Origin: Salinibacillus xinjiangensis
GTDB lineage: Bacteria; Bacillota; Bacilli; Bacillales; Alkalibacillaceae
Length of the DNA stretch: 64,000 nt
Reading direction: 5' to 3'
Assembly (NCBI RefSeq): GCF_009649735.1
Contig: NZ_WJNH01000012.1
Span: 23,027-87,026 of the forward strand
Every line of letters starts with the position of its first letter. Within the stretch, counting starts at the first letter, position 1. The notes under the pieces were generated by a model. It saw only the letters and a list, made by a program, of their open reading frames with translations, did not search any database and was not told the DNA's origin. This document shows positions 35,344-43,534 of the stretch, piece by piece. Made by a program: the position numbers and the translations under genes.

Positions 35344-36510
35344 TTATATTTGCTGAGTGACGGTTTGCGGTGTTCGTAATTTTACATAGCCCACTATGGT
35401 TAGAGCTAACATGCCAATCAAAAAGGCAATAAAATAGGGTGAAATGGTCTCACGAATGGCTCCAGTAATAAAGGAGCTTAGAATAATCCCTAAGGAATAA
35501 ACTGCAGACATAAACGCAAAAGCTCTACCTTGCATATCACGTGCAGCATACTCTGTTATAGCCGTAGCCATTGCCGGCATGATCAGACCGAAAAACAACC
35601 CAATAAAAAATAACAGAATGGGCAATGAGTAAAAGGAATTAAAGAGAGCAAATAAACACATAGACATACCAAATAAGCCTGTCATAAGTCTCTTGAATGA
35701 ATCAAAACGGTTTATGAAAAAGAGGGATAGGGTTAAAAAGGTTCCAATACTGAAATAGCTGAATAGTTGCCCAGTATTAAAGGTAGAAAGACCCTGTTCC
35801 ACTGCTAAATAAGGTATTTCATAAATGATTACTCCATGGATATACATCACAGCGAATCCGATTCCATACACCATCAGTAGCTGCGGAGATTTAAGAACCT
35901 CTGTTAGGCCCCCAGAGTCAGACCCTTGCTGTGGATGATGAACAACTACCATTTGTCTTTCTCGCAAAAACATAATCGCATATACGCCACCAACAAGTAG
36001 AGCGACTCCAATGAAATAGTAAGTGTTGACAAAGCCTATCACTTCCACTAATTTTCCGCCAACGAGTGGGCCTATGATACTAGCAATCGTCGACAAAATT
36101 CCATTAATAGCAATGTTTTTACCTTGTTGTCGACTGTTTTTCGCATATCCGGATAGCAAAGTAAATGCAGCTGGTATAAAAAAACCTAGAGCCAATCCAT
36201 TTAGCCCATGTAACAATAGTAGGTCCATAGAATCGCCTGCGAAGCCGTGAGCAATGAAAAATCCACTTGCTGCAAATATCGGAAGAATCACAAATATTTT
36301 TTTACCAAAACGATCTACCAAGGGTCCGGCAATCAGATTTCCCGTCAAATTTGCAAAAGAAGTAAAACTAAGAATCACCCCAATAAACAGGCTTGATGCG
36401 CCAAAACCGGCAGCAAAAGGCGTGAAGATGGGAACTTGCATTCTCATGATTAAGCTAATGAAAAACATTACGATAAAAATGTGTAACTTGTCTACAGTTG
36501 TCTCTCGCAT
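35344..36510 (-). CDS. MFS transporter
   Basis: A 388-residue major facilitator with twelve predicted helices. The first cytoplasmic loop has GPLVDRFGKKIFVI (motif A variant GxLxDRxGxK), and the second half repeats it weakly (FFINRFDSFKRLM). The ATG at 36508-36510 follows GGAGAGGTGAAG; the longer upstream frame is noncoding. It resembles drug or sugar efflux DHA1-type carriers; substrate unknown. Confidence 0.8.
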   Translation of the reverse strand: MRETTVDKLHIFIVMFFISLIMRMQVPIFTPFAAGFGASSLFIGVILSFTSFANLTGNLIAGPLVDRFGKKIFVILPIFAASGFFIAHGFAGDSMDLLLLHGLNGLALGFFIPAAFTLLSGYAKNSRQQGKNIAINGILSTIASIIGPLVGGKLVEVIGFVNTYYFIGVALLVGGVYAIMFLRERQMVVVHHPQQGSDSGGLTEVLKSPQLLMVYGIGFAVMYIHGVIIYEIPYLAVEQGLSTFNTGQLFSYFSIGTFLTLSLFFINRFDSFKRLMTGLFGMSMCLFALFNSFYSLPILLFFIGLFFGLIMPAMATAITEYAARDMQGRAFAFMSAVYSLGIILSSFITGAIRETISPYFIAFLIGMLALTIVGYVKLRTPQTVTQQI

Positions 36511-36639
36511 TTTCTTCACCTCTCCAAAACAATATATGCGAAAGGTCCAAAAATAGACGAGCAATTGTGTGAAGAAAGGATGCCGATAAAGTTTTCGTGT
36601 TAAAATATTTGTATCTTTGAATATGGGAGAAGGGGGACG

Positions 36640-37188
36640 ATGAAAATGATGAAGTTTTATGCTTTTGACCAACATGATCCTGACTTAGAACAAATTGGGG
36701 AATTGTATTGTAGAACGTTTATTGGGGAAAATTATTCGTTAAAGGATATGGAAAATGCGCTCAAAAATGTTAAAAAACACGCCAGTTATAAAGGATTTAA
36801 GTGTCTTAAAGCCAAATCACAAACCGGAAATTTAGTCGGCTTTACATACGGCTATACAAGTTTACCAGGTCAATTTTATAGGGGGAAAATAGCATCTCAA
36901 TTGCCAGGTAGGATGACAACAGAATGGCTTAGCGATTGTTTTGAGTTTGTCGAACTAGCGGTTAATTCCTCCTATCGACGCCTTGGGATAGCAAGTCAAC
37001 TCCACGATAAGCTGTTAGAAGACATCAACCATAACACCTCTGTTTTAACCACTTCCGAGAATAATTATCCTGCTATTCATTTCTATCAAAAGAAAGGCTG
37101 GCAAATCATTAAAAATCATGCTGCTGTCCTAAGTAAGGATGATCCACAAGTCATTATGGGTAAGCATTTGGTTAAATCGAAAGCGTAA
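36640..37188 (+). CDS. GNAT family N-acetyltransferase
   Basis: A 182-residue acetyltransferase. The acetyl-CoA-binding motif A is seen as ELAVNSSYRRLGIASQLHDKLL (R-x-x-G-I-A), and motif B as NNYPAIHFYQKKGWQI. GAAGGGGGACG precedes ATG. Substrate cannot be assigned. It is followed 55 bases later by the RNase H-like gene. Confidence 0.8.
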   Translation: MKMMKFYAFDQHDPDLEQIGELYCRTFIGENYSLKDMENALKNVKKHASYKGFKCLKAKSQTGNLVGFTYGYTSLPGQFYRGKIASQLPGRMTTEWLSDCFEFVELAVNSSYRRLGIASQLHDKLLEDINHNTSVLTTSENNYPAIHFYQKKGWQIIKNHAAVLSKDDPQVIMGKHLVKSKA

Positions 37189-37243
37189 TGGTGAATATAA
37201 GATATATACAATATAAAACGATTTACATAAGGTGGTCTTAAAC

Positions 37244-37906
37244 ATGAAGGTCAGAATCGAACTAACCTATCAAACACCTAAAGGAACCAAAACAACTCTT
37301 CGCTCGGATGAAATGGCTGCTGGTGAAGCGATGTTAATTGCAGAGGACTTAGAGCGGAGTGGTCGCTCTAAATCGATAACGTTTTATGATTCACAGGAGC
37401 ATACTTGGTCTTTGAAGGAAATACAGAAATTCATGACAGAAATTCATACCGAACCCCACAATGTAACCGTATATTTTGATGGCGGCTTCGACATACAAAC
37501 GAAGAGATCAGGGCTAGGTTGTGTTATTTATTATGAGCAGGATGGGAAATCCTACCGATTGCGCAAAAATGCTTTGGTAAATGAGTTAGATACCAATAAT
37601 GAGGCGGAATATGCAGCTCTTCACCTTGCTATACAGGAGCTAGAAATATTAGGGGTCCATCATTTGCCTGTAACGTTTATCGGTGATTCACAGGTAGTCA
37701 TCAATCAACTCCGGGATGAATGGCCATGCTTTGAAGACGTGCTGTCAAACTGGATGGATCGAATCGAAGCCAAGCTTGAAGAAGCGGGAATCCAACCTGA
37801 ATATGAGGTTGTTTCACGTAAAAAGAATAAAGAGGCCGACCAGTTAGCCTCCCAAGCTCTACAAGAGGTTGAAATTATGAGTACGAGTGAGGTTCAGGGG
37901 AAATGA
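37244..37906 (+). CDS. RNase H-like protein (YpeP/YpdQ type)
   Basis: A 220-residue protein. An N-terminal extension of about 80 residues with RSDEMAAGEAMLIAEDLE precedes an RNase H fold. All four acidic catalytic positions are present: Asp in VYFDGGF, Glu in NNEAEYAAL, Asp in IGDSQVV and Asp in KEADQLA. It may process RNA-DNA hybrids; some Bacillus relatives lack activity. ATG at 37244 follows AAGGTGGTC. Confidence 0.78.
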   Translation: MKVRIELTYQTPKGTKTTLRSDEMAAGEAMLIAEDLERSGRSKSITFYDSQEHTWSLKEIQKFMTEIHTEPHNVTVYFDGGFDIQTKRSGLGCVIYYEQDGKSYRLRKNALVNELDTNNEAEYAALHLAIQELEILGVHHLPVTFIGDSQVVINQLRDEWPCFEDVLSNWMDRIEAKLEEAGIQPEYEVVSRKKNKEADQLASQALQEVEIMSTSEVQGK

Positions 37907-38082
37907 ATCGGGCGGTTTTTTTATTCGCCTGGTTCGTTATTTATTCTAAAAAGCAGTCTTTGTGGAGAGTAAAATAACTGGGAAAATTTAATTATTTACT
38001 TTCATAGACTACTAAAGTAAAATCTATTTAGATGAGAAACTAGTGTAAATAATCTGAAATAGCTATCTTGTTCCTCATCTGA

Positions 38083-38166
38083 AAAAGGCAAATCTACTGA
38101 AAGGTAGAGACGCAAAGTCACAGACCTACGGTGAACACTATGGTGGCTGGACTGCTGAAGGATGGA
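38083..38166 (+). promoter_or_regulatory. Cyclic di-GMP-I (GEMM) riboswitch
   Basis: The conserved order is complete: AAAGGCAAA, stem CTACT-GAAA-GGTAG with a GAAA tetraloop, GACGCAAAGTCACAG, CCTACGG, then TATGGTGGCTGGACTGCTGAAG. These match the ligand pocket and tetraloop-receptor of c-di-GMP-I aptamers. It lies 75 bases before the start of the coiled-coil exported protein gene; I see no clear terminator in between, so control may be translational or by another structure. Confidence 0.92.
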
Positions 38167-38240
38167 GAATGACTCATATAATAGAGTTCTTTCAAAATTC
38201 TTCTATTTCAAATACTATATTTGATTTGGGAGGTTTTTTT

Positions 38241-39536
38241 ATGTTTAAAATTAAGGTTCGTCATTTATTCTCAATAGGTGTATTGGCGATGTTTGTAGCA
38301 TTTTATATGGGTTCAGTTTCCGTTTTTGCGGAAGAAAATGAGGAAGTAGAGAATGAAACTACTGAACAAACTGAGTCAATTGATGAGGCAAACCAGGAGG
38401 ATGGGCAAAACGAGGAAGTTTCAGAATCTACGGACCAAGATATAGAGTCAACAGAAGATGAAGAAACAGTAGAGGATGAACTTGAGGTTGAAGAGCCTTC
38501 TTTACTTCCTGGTGAATTTTTATACTTCTTCAAAACCCTTCGTGAAAATGTTCAACTGGCCATGACATTTGATGAGGTTAAAGAAGCAGAATTACTGGCT
38601 TCCTTTGCCGAAGAACGGATTAAAGAGGCTGAGGCACTGTTTGCAGCTGGTGAGGAAGATTTAGCTGAAGAAATTCTGGAAAAGGCGATCGAGCAGCAAG
38701 AATTGGCTCTATCAACTTATGAAAAGACAGAACGAGCAGAAGATGATATAACGAGTGAAGATGCAGTGGACGAGGTAGCAGGTGAGGAAGAGACTCCCGC
38801 AGAAGACGAAGTGGAAGAATCAGAACCGGTAGATCCTATACGTGCAGCTCTCGAAGAAAAATTTTCAGCAAATATTCTGGCTCTAACAGCGGCATTAGAT
38901 AAGGTTGGAAATCCTCAGGCTAAAGCTGCTTTACAAAAGAACATCGCAAGAGCACAAGAAAAGCTCGAAAAGAAAATAAACAAAAAAATCGCTAAGCTTG
39001 AGGAAAAAGGGTTAGAAGCAGATGAAAAACGTACAGAATTAGAAGAGAAGTTAGCATCTGGTGAAATAGACGAAGAAGAGTTTCAAGAGGAATTAACTGA
39101 GATTAATGAAGAGTTAGAGGAAGAAAAAGCTGAGTTCCTTGAGGACGTTCAAGAGGAAACTGATGAGAGTGTAGAAGAAGTTGTTGAAAAAGCTGAAGAC
39201 AATCAAAAGGAAGTAGCCTTAAAAAAGGCTGAAGAAAAACAACGTGAAGCAATAAAGAAACAAGAAGAAGCAAAGAAAAAGGCTGAAGAGAAAAAGCGTG
39301 AACAATTGCAAAAGCAAGAAGAGAAAGAGCGTGAAGAAGGCAAAAAACTAGAAGAAAAGAAACGTGAAGAAGCGCAAAAAATCAAGGAAAAACAACAAGA
39401 AGAAGCAGAGAAGAAACGTGAAGAAGCTAAAGAACGAGCCAAGCAAAAAAAGGATGAAAACAAAGGCAAAAAAGATCGTGATGATGAAGATGATGAAGAT
39501 GACGAAGATGATGACGCTCAAAATGAAGACGAATAA
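38241..39536 (+). CDS. Exported coiled-coil protein with DUF5667 domain
   Basis: A 431-residue protein. A signal peptide (about 1-30, ending VFA before EENEE) leads into an acidic low-complexity segment, a DUF5667 domain (about 92-160, LLPGEFLYFFKTLRENVQLAMTF-like start), then a long highly charged coiled coil rich in EEKKREEAQK repeats (about 250-405) and an acidic tail of Asp/Glu. No sortase or membrane anchor is visible. GGGAGG lies eight bases before ATG. The upstream c-di-GMP riboswitch suggests a biofilm, adhesion or sporulation-matrix role. Confidence 0.8.
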   Translation: MFKIKVRHLFSIGVLAMFVAFYMGSVSVFAEENEEVENETTEQTESIDEANQEDGQNEEVSESTDQDIESTEDEETVEDELEVEEPSLLPGEFLYFFKTLRENVQLAMTFDEVKEAELLASFAEERIKEAEALFAAGEEDLAEEILEKAIEQQELALSTYEKTERAEDDITSEDAVDEVAGEEETPAEDEVEESEPVDPIRAALEEKFSANILALTAALDKVGNPQAKAALQKNIARAQEKLEKKINKKIAKLEEKGLEADEKRTELEEKLASGEIDEEEFQEELTEINEELEEEKAEFLEDVQEETDESVEEVVEKAEDNQKEVALKKAEEKQREAIKKQEEAKKKAEEKKREQLQKQEEKEREEGKKLEEKKREEAQKIKEKQQEEAEKKREEAKERAKQKKDENKGKKDRDDEDDEDDEDDDAQNEDE

Positions 39537-39540
39537 AGAT

Positions 39541-39579
39541 TACGCGGAAGGTCATGAGCTGACCTTCCGTATTTTTTTA
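39541..39579 (+). terminator. Intrinsic terminator after the coiled-coil protein gene
   Basis: ACGCGGAAGGTCA pairs with TGACCTTCCGT, followed by a T run. Confidence 0.85.
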
Positions 39580-39654
39580 TGCTTAGCAATAGTAATGCTG
39601 ATTTACTGTCTTACAGATATATATTAAACTTTTCATAATGAAGGAGGATATTTT

Positions 39655-40587
39655 ATGGAAATCAACCGTATTTTAGTTGCTGGAACGATTTATAATGAAA
39701 TGGAGAAAAGGATTGATTCCGAACAGTTGGAGAAGTCATTTCGGTTTATGGATAGTAAAGCAGTGACAGAAGAAGATTTAGAATGGGCAGATGCATTCAT
39801 TTCTTTTGAACCACCCGAGAACTTTGATTTTTACAACCTGAAGTGGGTCCATTCACTAGGAGCCGGGGTTGATCGTTACTTGTTTAACCGAAAATGGAAG
39901 GAAGATGTACTTCTTACACGAACGATTTGTTCATTTGGTGAGAGGATTAGTCAGTATTGCTTAAGCTATGTCTTAAAAGATTTACAGCATCATGACACCT
40001 TCGAACAGGTGACTCGTCAAAAGGAATGGAACCCTATTGCACCTGGACTGCTTAGTGAGCAAAAGGTTTTAGTATATGGGACTGGAGAAATAGGCCAAGA
40101 GGTAGGGAGAGCATTTTCTACATTAGGTGCAAAAGTTTCGGGTGTATCCTTAAGTGGACATCCAAAACCCCATTTTGAAGAGGTATATAAAGTAACGAAC
40201 GAAAAAAATCAATTACATAATTTTGATATCATTATTAACACTCTTCCTTTAACAGAGAATACCTATCAATTGTTTAATCACGATTTCTTTACAAAAATAA
40301 AGGATACCATCTTTATAAACGTTGGAAGAGGTAGGTCAGTTATACAAGAGGCATTGGTGGGGGCTATTCAGAATAAACAAGTTCGATTAGCAGTTTTGGA
40401 TGTCTTTGCAGAGGAGCCACTACCGGAAGACAGTCCCTTATGGCAAATGCAAAATGTCATTATTACTCCTCACATTTCTGCGGTAACAACTGTTGATGAA
40501 GGACTCGAATGCTTTCTAGAAACACTACACAATATTGACCAAGGTAAACCACTTCATAATCAAGTTGACACTAGAAAAGGTTATTAA
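39655..40587 (+). CDS. D-2-hydroxyacid dehydrogenase family protein
   Basis: A 310-residue NAD(P)-dependent dehydrogenase. The Rossmann motif is VYGTGEIGQEVG (about 141-152); catalytic Arg is in NVGRGRSV, Glu in FAEEPLPEDS and His in TPHISAV. It reduces 2-oxoacids to D-2-hydroxyacids. Similar to the YoaD/GhrA-like branch. AGGAGGATATTTT precedes ATG. A bidirectional terminator separates it from the convergent thioredoxin gene. Confidence 0.85.
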   Translation: MEINRILVAGTIYNEMEKRIDSEQLEKSFRFMDSKAVTEEDLEWADAFISFEPPENFDFYNLKWVHSLGAGVDRYLFNRKWKEDVLLTRTICSFGERISQYCLSYVLKDLQHHDTFEQVTRQKEWNPIAPGLLSEQKVLVYGTGEIGQEVGRAFSTLGAKVSGVSLSGHPKPHFEEVYKVTNEKNQLHNFDIIINTLPLTENTYQLFNHDFFTKIKDTIFINVGRGRSVIQEALVGAIQNKQVRLAVLDVFAEEPLPEDSPLWQMQNVIITPHISAVTTVDEGLECFLETLHNIDQGKPLHNQVDTRKGY

Positions 40588-40620
40588 AAGAGAGTCAGGA
40601 TTTTACCTGACTCTCTTTAC
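40586..40620. terminator. Bidirectional terminator
   Basis: AAAGAGAGTCAGG pairs with CCTGACTCTCTTT; serves the dehydrogenase and thioredoxin genes. Confidence 0.88.
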
Positions 40621-40623
40621 CTT

Positions 40624-40932
40624 TTACTGAGAAGCAAAATCCTTCACTGCCGGCTCAGGCATGGCACCTGTTTTGCGGTCCACTTCTTTCCCGCTTTTAA
40701 ATAAAATCATAGTCGGAATACTCATAACACCATACTGACTAGCGAGTTTTGGTGAATCATCTACATCAACACTGTAGAAATTTACTTCTTGTACATCTTC
40801 AGAAACAGCACTTACAACTGGAGCCAGTTGTTTACACCCTGGTCACCAATCGGCGGTAAATTTTACTACAACTGGTTTTTCTGCTTGAAGAACGGCAGTA
40901 TCAAAATCTTTTTCTTGTAAATCTTTTAGCAT
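40624..40932 (-). CDS. Thioredoxin with in-frame UGA at the first catalytic Cys (probable selenoprotein)
   Basis: A 102-residue thioredoxin-fold protein, read through one TGA. The start (ATG 40930-40932, AGGAGG eight bases upstream) leads to MLKDLQEKDFDTAV, then KPVVVKFTADW, then TGA as codon 30 (40843-40845), then PGCKQLAP. After the TGA the frame is intact to TAA at 40624, with the cis-Pro segment GVMSIPTMILFKSG and a normal C-terminus. The TGA thus replaces the first Cys of a CPGC redox motif, the classic Sec position. A hairpin right downstream fits a bacterial SECIS. A nonsense mutation is the alternative. Confidence 0.75.
40814..40831 (-). promoter_or_regulatory. Candidate bacterial SECIS element
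   Basis: Counting from the TGA in the mRNA, bases 12-17 (ACAACU) pair with bases 24-29 (AGUUGU), leaving apical loop GGCUCC at 18-23; one or two more G-C pairs could shrink the loop to GCUC. Bacterial SECIS hairpins lie immediately 3' of the UGA and usually have a G among the first loop bases, as here. Confidence 0.6.
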
Positions 40933-41345
40933 AGATTATACCTCCTATATTTAAAATTCCTTTTTAGTATGCCCAAATATTAAGCATTGATTTATCAATC
41001 AAAATGGATAAATCCATAAAATGAGTATAATATACCATGAAATTACAACCAAACAAAACGCTTATTCACTAAATTTTGGTATAAAAGTGGCATAGCTTTA
41101 TGCTATGGACTTGTTTTACTATGAAAGTACAGGCTGTAAGCGCTTAACTAGGGTTGATCAAAATTTTCCCTACCTCTCAAAACCTCTTTTTTCTACTAAA
41201 TTATTTCCATCATAGGCTCCATACACCAGGACAGCCAATGGTTTAAGATTCTATTAAAATAGTATATTTTTTCCGTGATTGGTCTTGATGTAGGCTAGAA
41301 AATTTTGGTTCCATAAATATGTTTATAGGAAATGGAGGCTATGCG
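40933..41345 (+). other. Intergenic region upstream of nagZ
   Basis: About 410 bp with no gene. It contains a candidate CcpA cre site (41135-41148) and AT-rich sequence that may hold promoters for the divergent thioredoxin and nagZ. No riboswitch or repeat array was found. Confidence 0.4.
41135..41148. promoter_or_regulatory. Candidate cre (CcpA) site
   Basis: TGTAAGCGCTTAAC matches the cre consensus TGWAANCGNTNWCA at 12 of 14 positions, with the central AAGCGCTT palindrome intact. It lies about 210 bp before nagZ, a peptidoglycan-recycling gene subject to carbon control in B. subtilis. Confidence 0.4.
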
Positions 41346-43466
41346 ATGAAGAAATTAACAAAAGTCAGTTTGTTCTCTTTATTATCCATCATCATGCTCG
41401 TATCTCAATCGATTGTAGGAGTTCCCCATCAAACTGTACAAGCTGAGGAAGGAGAGGAGGTAACGGACCTGATTATCTATCAGAATGTACCAGAGGTGGA
41501 GCCTAGCATAGAGAATGATTCTATTCAACTCAAGGCACTCCACACATACATTGAAGGGCATTTTATGCTTACCTCTGACTCATTAACCTGGAAGTCCTCG
41601 AACAAAAATGTAGCGACAGTTGATAAAGATGGAAGGGTTACCTTTACAGGACAAAAAGGTAGAACATTTGTCACAGTGTCTGATGGTACCTATGAAGATC
41701 GAATCGCCCTAGACTATAAAGTAAATCCGGCCAAAGCTAGTCAATCCAAAGGAAAGCAACAACCAGAGGCAAGTGTGGTAAAACAAACAGACGAACGCCA
41801 TCACATCATTGATAACGCATTAGAAAGTCTGACATTGAAGGAAAAAATCGGCCAAATGCTCATGCCTGATTTCCGTAATTGGAAAGGCGAAAATGTAACG
41901 GAAATGCTGCCTGAAATTGAAGAGCTAGTAAAAGAGTATGATTTCGGTGGGGTTATTCTGTTTAGAGAAAATGTGGTTACCACAGAACAAACAGCTAAGC
42001 TTGTATCTCAATATCAAGAGGCTGCTGAAAAATTTGGCCTCCTGTTAACCATTGACCAAGAGGGCGGAATTGTGACTCGTCTTCAATCTGGTACAGACAT
42101 GCCAGGAAATATGGCCTTAGGGGCGACCCGTTCAACGGAATTGACACAGAAAGTTGGACAGGCTATCGGAGAGGAGCTATCTGCTCTTGGTATTAATATG
42201 AATCTTGCTCCTGTTATCGATGTGAACAATAACCCAGATAATCCAGTGATTGGGGTTCGTTCATTCGGTAGTGATCCACAACTAGTAGCAGATTTAGGCG
42301 TTTCCTATGTGGAAGGTCTGCAAAGTACAGGCGTTGCGGCAACTGCTAAACACTTCCAAGGACACGGTGACACTGCTGTGGATTCACATTTGGGATTACC
42401 AGAAGTCCCGCATGATAAAGAGCGACTTCTAAATGTCGAGCTTTATCCATTCCAAAAGGCGATGAATGCTGGAATTGATGCGGTGATGACCGCTCATGTC
42501 ACTTTCCCAAAAATTGATGACACAAAAGTAATTAGTAAAAAGGATGGTACGGAAATTGCACTACCTGCCACGTTATCTAAAAAGGTATTAACCGGATTAA
42601 TGCGTGAAGAAATGGGCTATGAAGGGGTCATTATCACCGACGCCTTAAATATGAATGCCATTGCCGATCATTTTGGACCTGTTGATGCTGCAATCCGTGC
42701 TGTAAATGCAGGTACAGACATTGTGCTCATGCCTGTTGGAGTAGAGGAAGTTGCTAGTGGATTGTTAGAGGCTGTTGAAACAGGTGAGGTTTCTGAAGCT
42801 ACCATTAACGATTCAGTTCAACGAATTTTAACATTGAAAGTGAAACGAGGCATTATCAAGGAGGAATCTCCACAGCCACTTGATGAAAAAATTGGTCAAG
42901 CGGTTGAAATCGTGGGTTCTGATGAACATAAACAAGTGGAGCAAGAGGCTGCAGATCAATCCATTACAATGCTGAAAAATGAAGATGTCCTCCCACTTGA
43001 TGTAAATGAAAACGATAAAGTTATTGTCATTGGAAATTCCTTTGGCACAAGTTTAGCAGATGCGGTTTCGTCCTATCATGAAAATACAGAATATATTCGT
43101 GCATCAGGTCCATTGTCAGAAAGTCAGCTAGCCCAGCTAGAGGATGCGAAGGCTGTCGTTATTGGGACGTACACCTATAATGTCAGTGGGCGCTCACCAA
43201 ATAGCTCCCAGATGCAAATGGTTAATCAAGTGATAGATGAGAGTGAGTCACCTGTCATTGGAATTGGGATTCGAAATCCTTACGATATTATGGCCTATCC
43301 AGAGGTGGATGCTTACCTAGCCCAATACGGATTTAGAGGTGCTAGCTTTGAGGCAACAGCGGCTACGATTTTCGGAGACAATCATCCGACTGGAAAACTG
43401 CCTGTAGTCATTCCAGGAGCAAATGGTGAGCCACTTTATGAATTTGGTGCTGGTCTAAGTTATTAA
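41346..43466 (+). CDS. nagZ: Exported beta-N-acetylglucosaminidase NagZ (GH3) with Ig-like N-terminal domain
   Basis: A 706-residue enzyme removing GlcNAc from cell-wall muropeptides. Signal peptide about 1-32 (cleavage near VQA-EEG). Residues about 50-135 form a Big2-like bacterial Ig domain (LTWKSSNKNVATVDKDGRVTF), an addition not present in B. subtilis NagZ as I know it. The GH3 barrel follows with KHFQGHGDTAVDSH (Asp-His dyad) and nucleophile Asp in IITDALNMNAI, then the alpha/beta second domain. GGAGG lies seven bases before ATG. Forms an operon with namZ. Confidence 0.9.
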   Translation: MKKLTKVSLFSLLSIIMLVSQSIVGVPHQTVQAEEGEEVTDLIIYQNVPEVEPSIENDSIQLKALHTYIEGHFMLTSDSLTWKSSNKNVATVDKDGRVTFTGQKGRTFVTVSDGTYEDRIALDYKVNPAKASQSKGKQQPEASVVKQTDERHHIIDNALESLTLKEKIGQMLMPDFRNWKGENVTEMLPEIEELVKEYDFGGVILFRENVVTTEQTAKLVSQYQEAAEKFGLLLTIDQEGGIVTRLQSGTDMPGNMALGATRSTELTQKVGQAIGEELSALGINMNLAPVIDVNNNPDNPVIGVRSFGSDPQLVADLGVSYVEGLQSTGVAATAKHFQGHGDTAVDSHLGLPEVPHDKERLLNVELYPFQKAMNAGIDAVMTAHVTFPKIDDTKVISKKDGTEIALPATLSKKVLTGLMREEMGYEGVIITDALNMNAIADHFGPVDAAIRAVNAGTDIVLMPVGVEEVASGLLEAVETGEVSEATINDSVQRILTLKVKRGIIKEESPQPLDEKIGQAVEIVGSDEHKQVEQEAADQSITMLKNEDVLPLDVNENDKVIVIGNSFGTSLADAVSSYHENTEYIRASGPLSESQLAQLEDAKAVVIGTYTYNVSGRSPNSSQMQMVNQVIDESESPVIGIGIRNPYDIMAYPEVDAYLAQYGFRGASFEATAATIFGDNHPTGKLPVVIPGANGEPLYEFGAGLSY

Positions 43467-43476
43467 TTTTTTCATC

Positions 43477-43506
43477 AGAGCACGAGCTTTACCAGTTCGT
43501 GCTCTA
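43477..43506 (+). terminator. Intercistronic hairpin between nagZ and namZ
   Basis: AGAGCACGAG pairs with TTCGTGCTCT without a good T run; it may be a partial terminator or mRNA-stabilising hairpin. Confidence 0.5.
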
Positions 43507-43534
43507 TATATAAATTAAGGGGAGTGAAGCGTGT

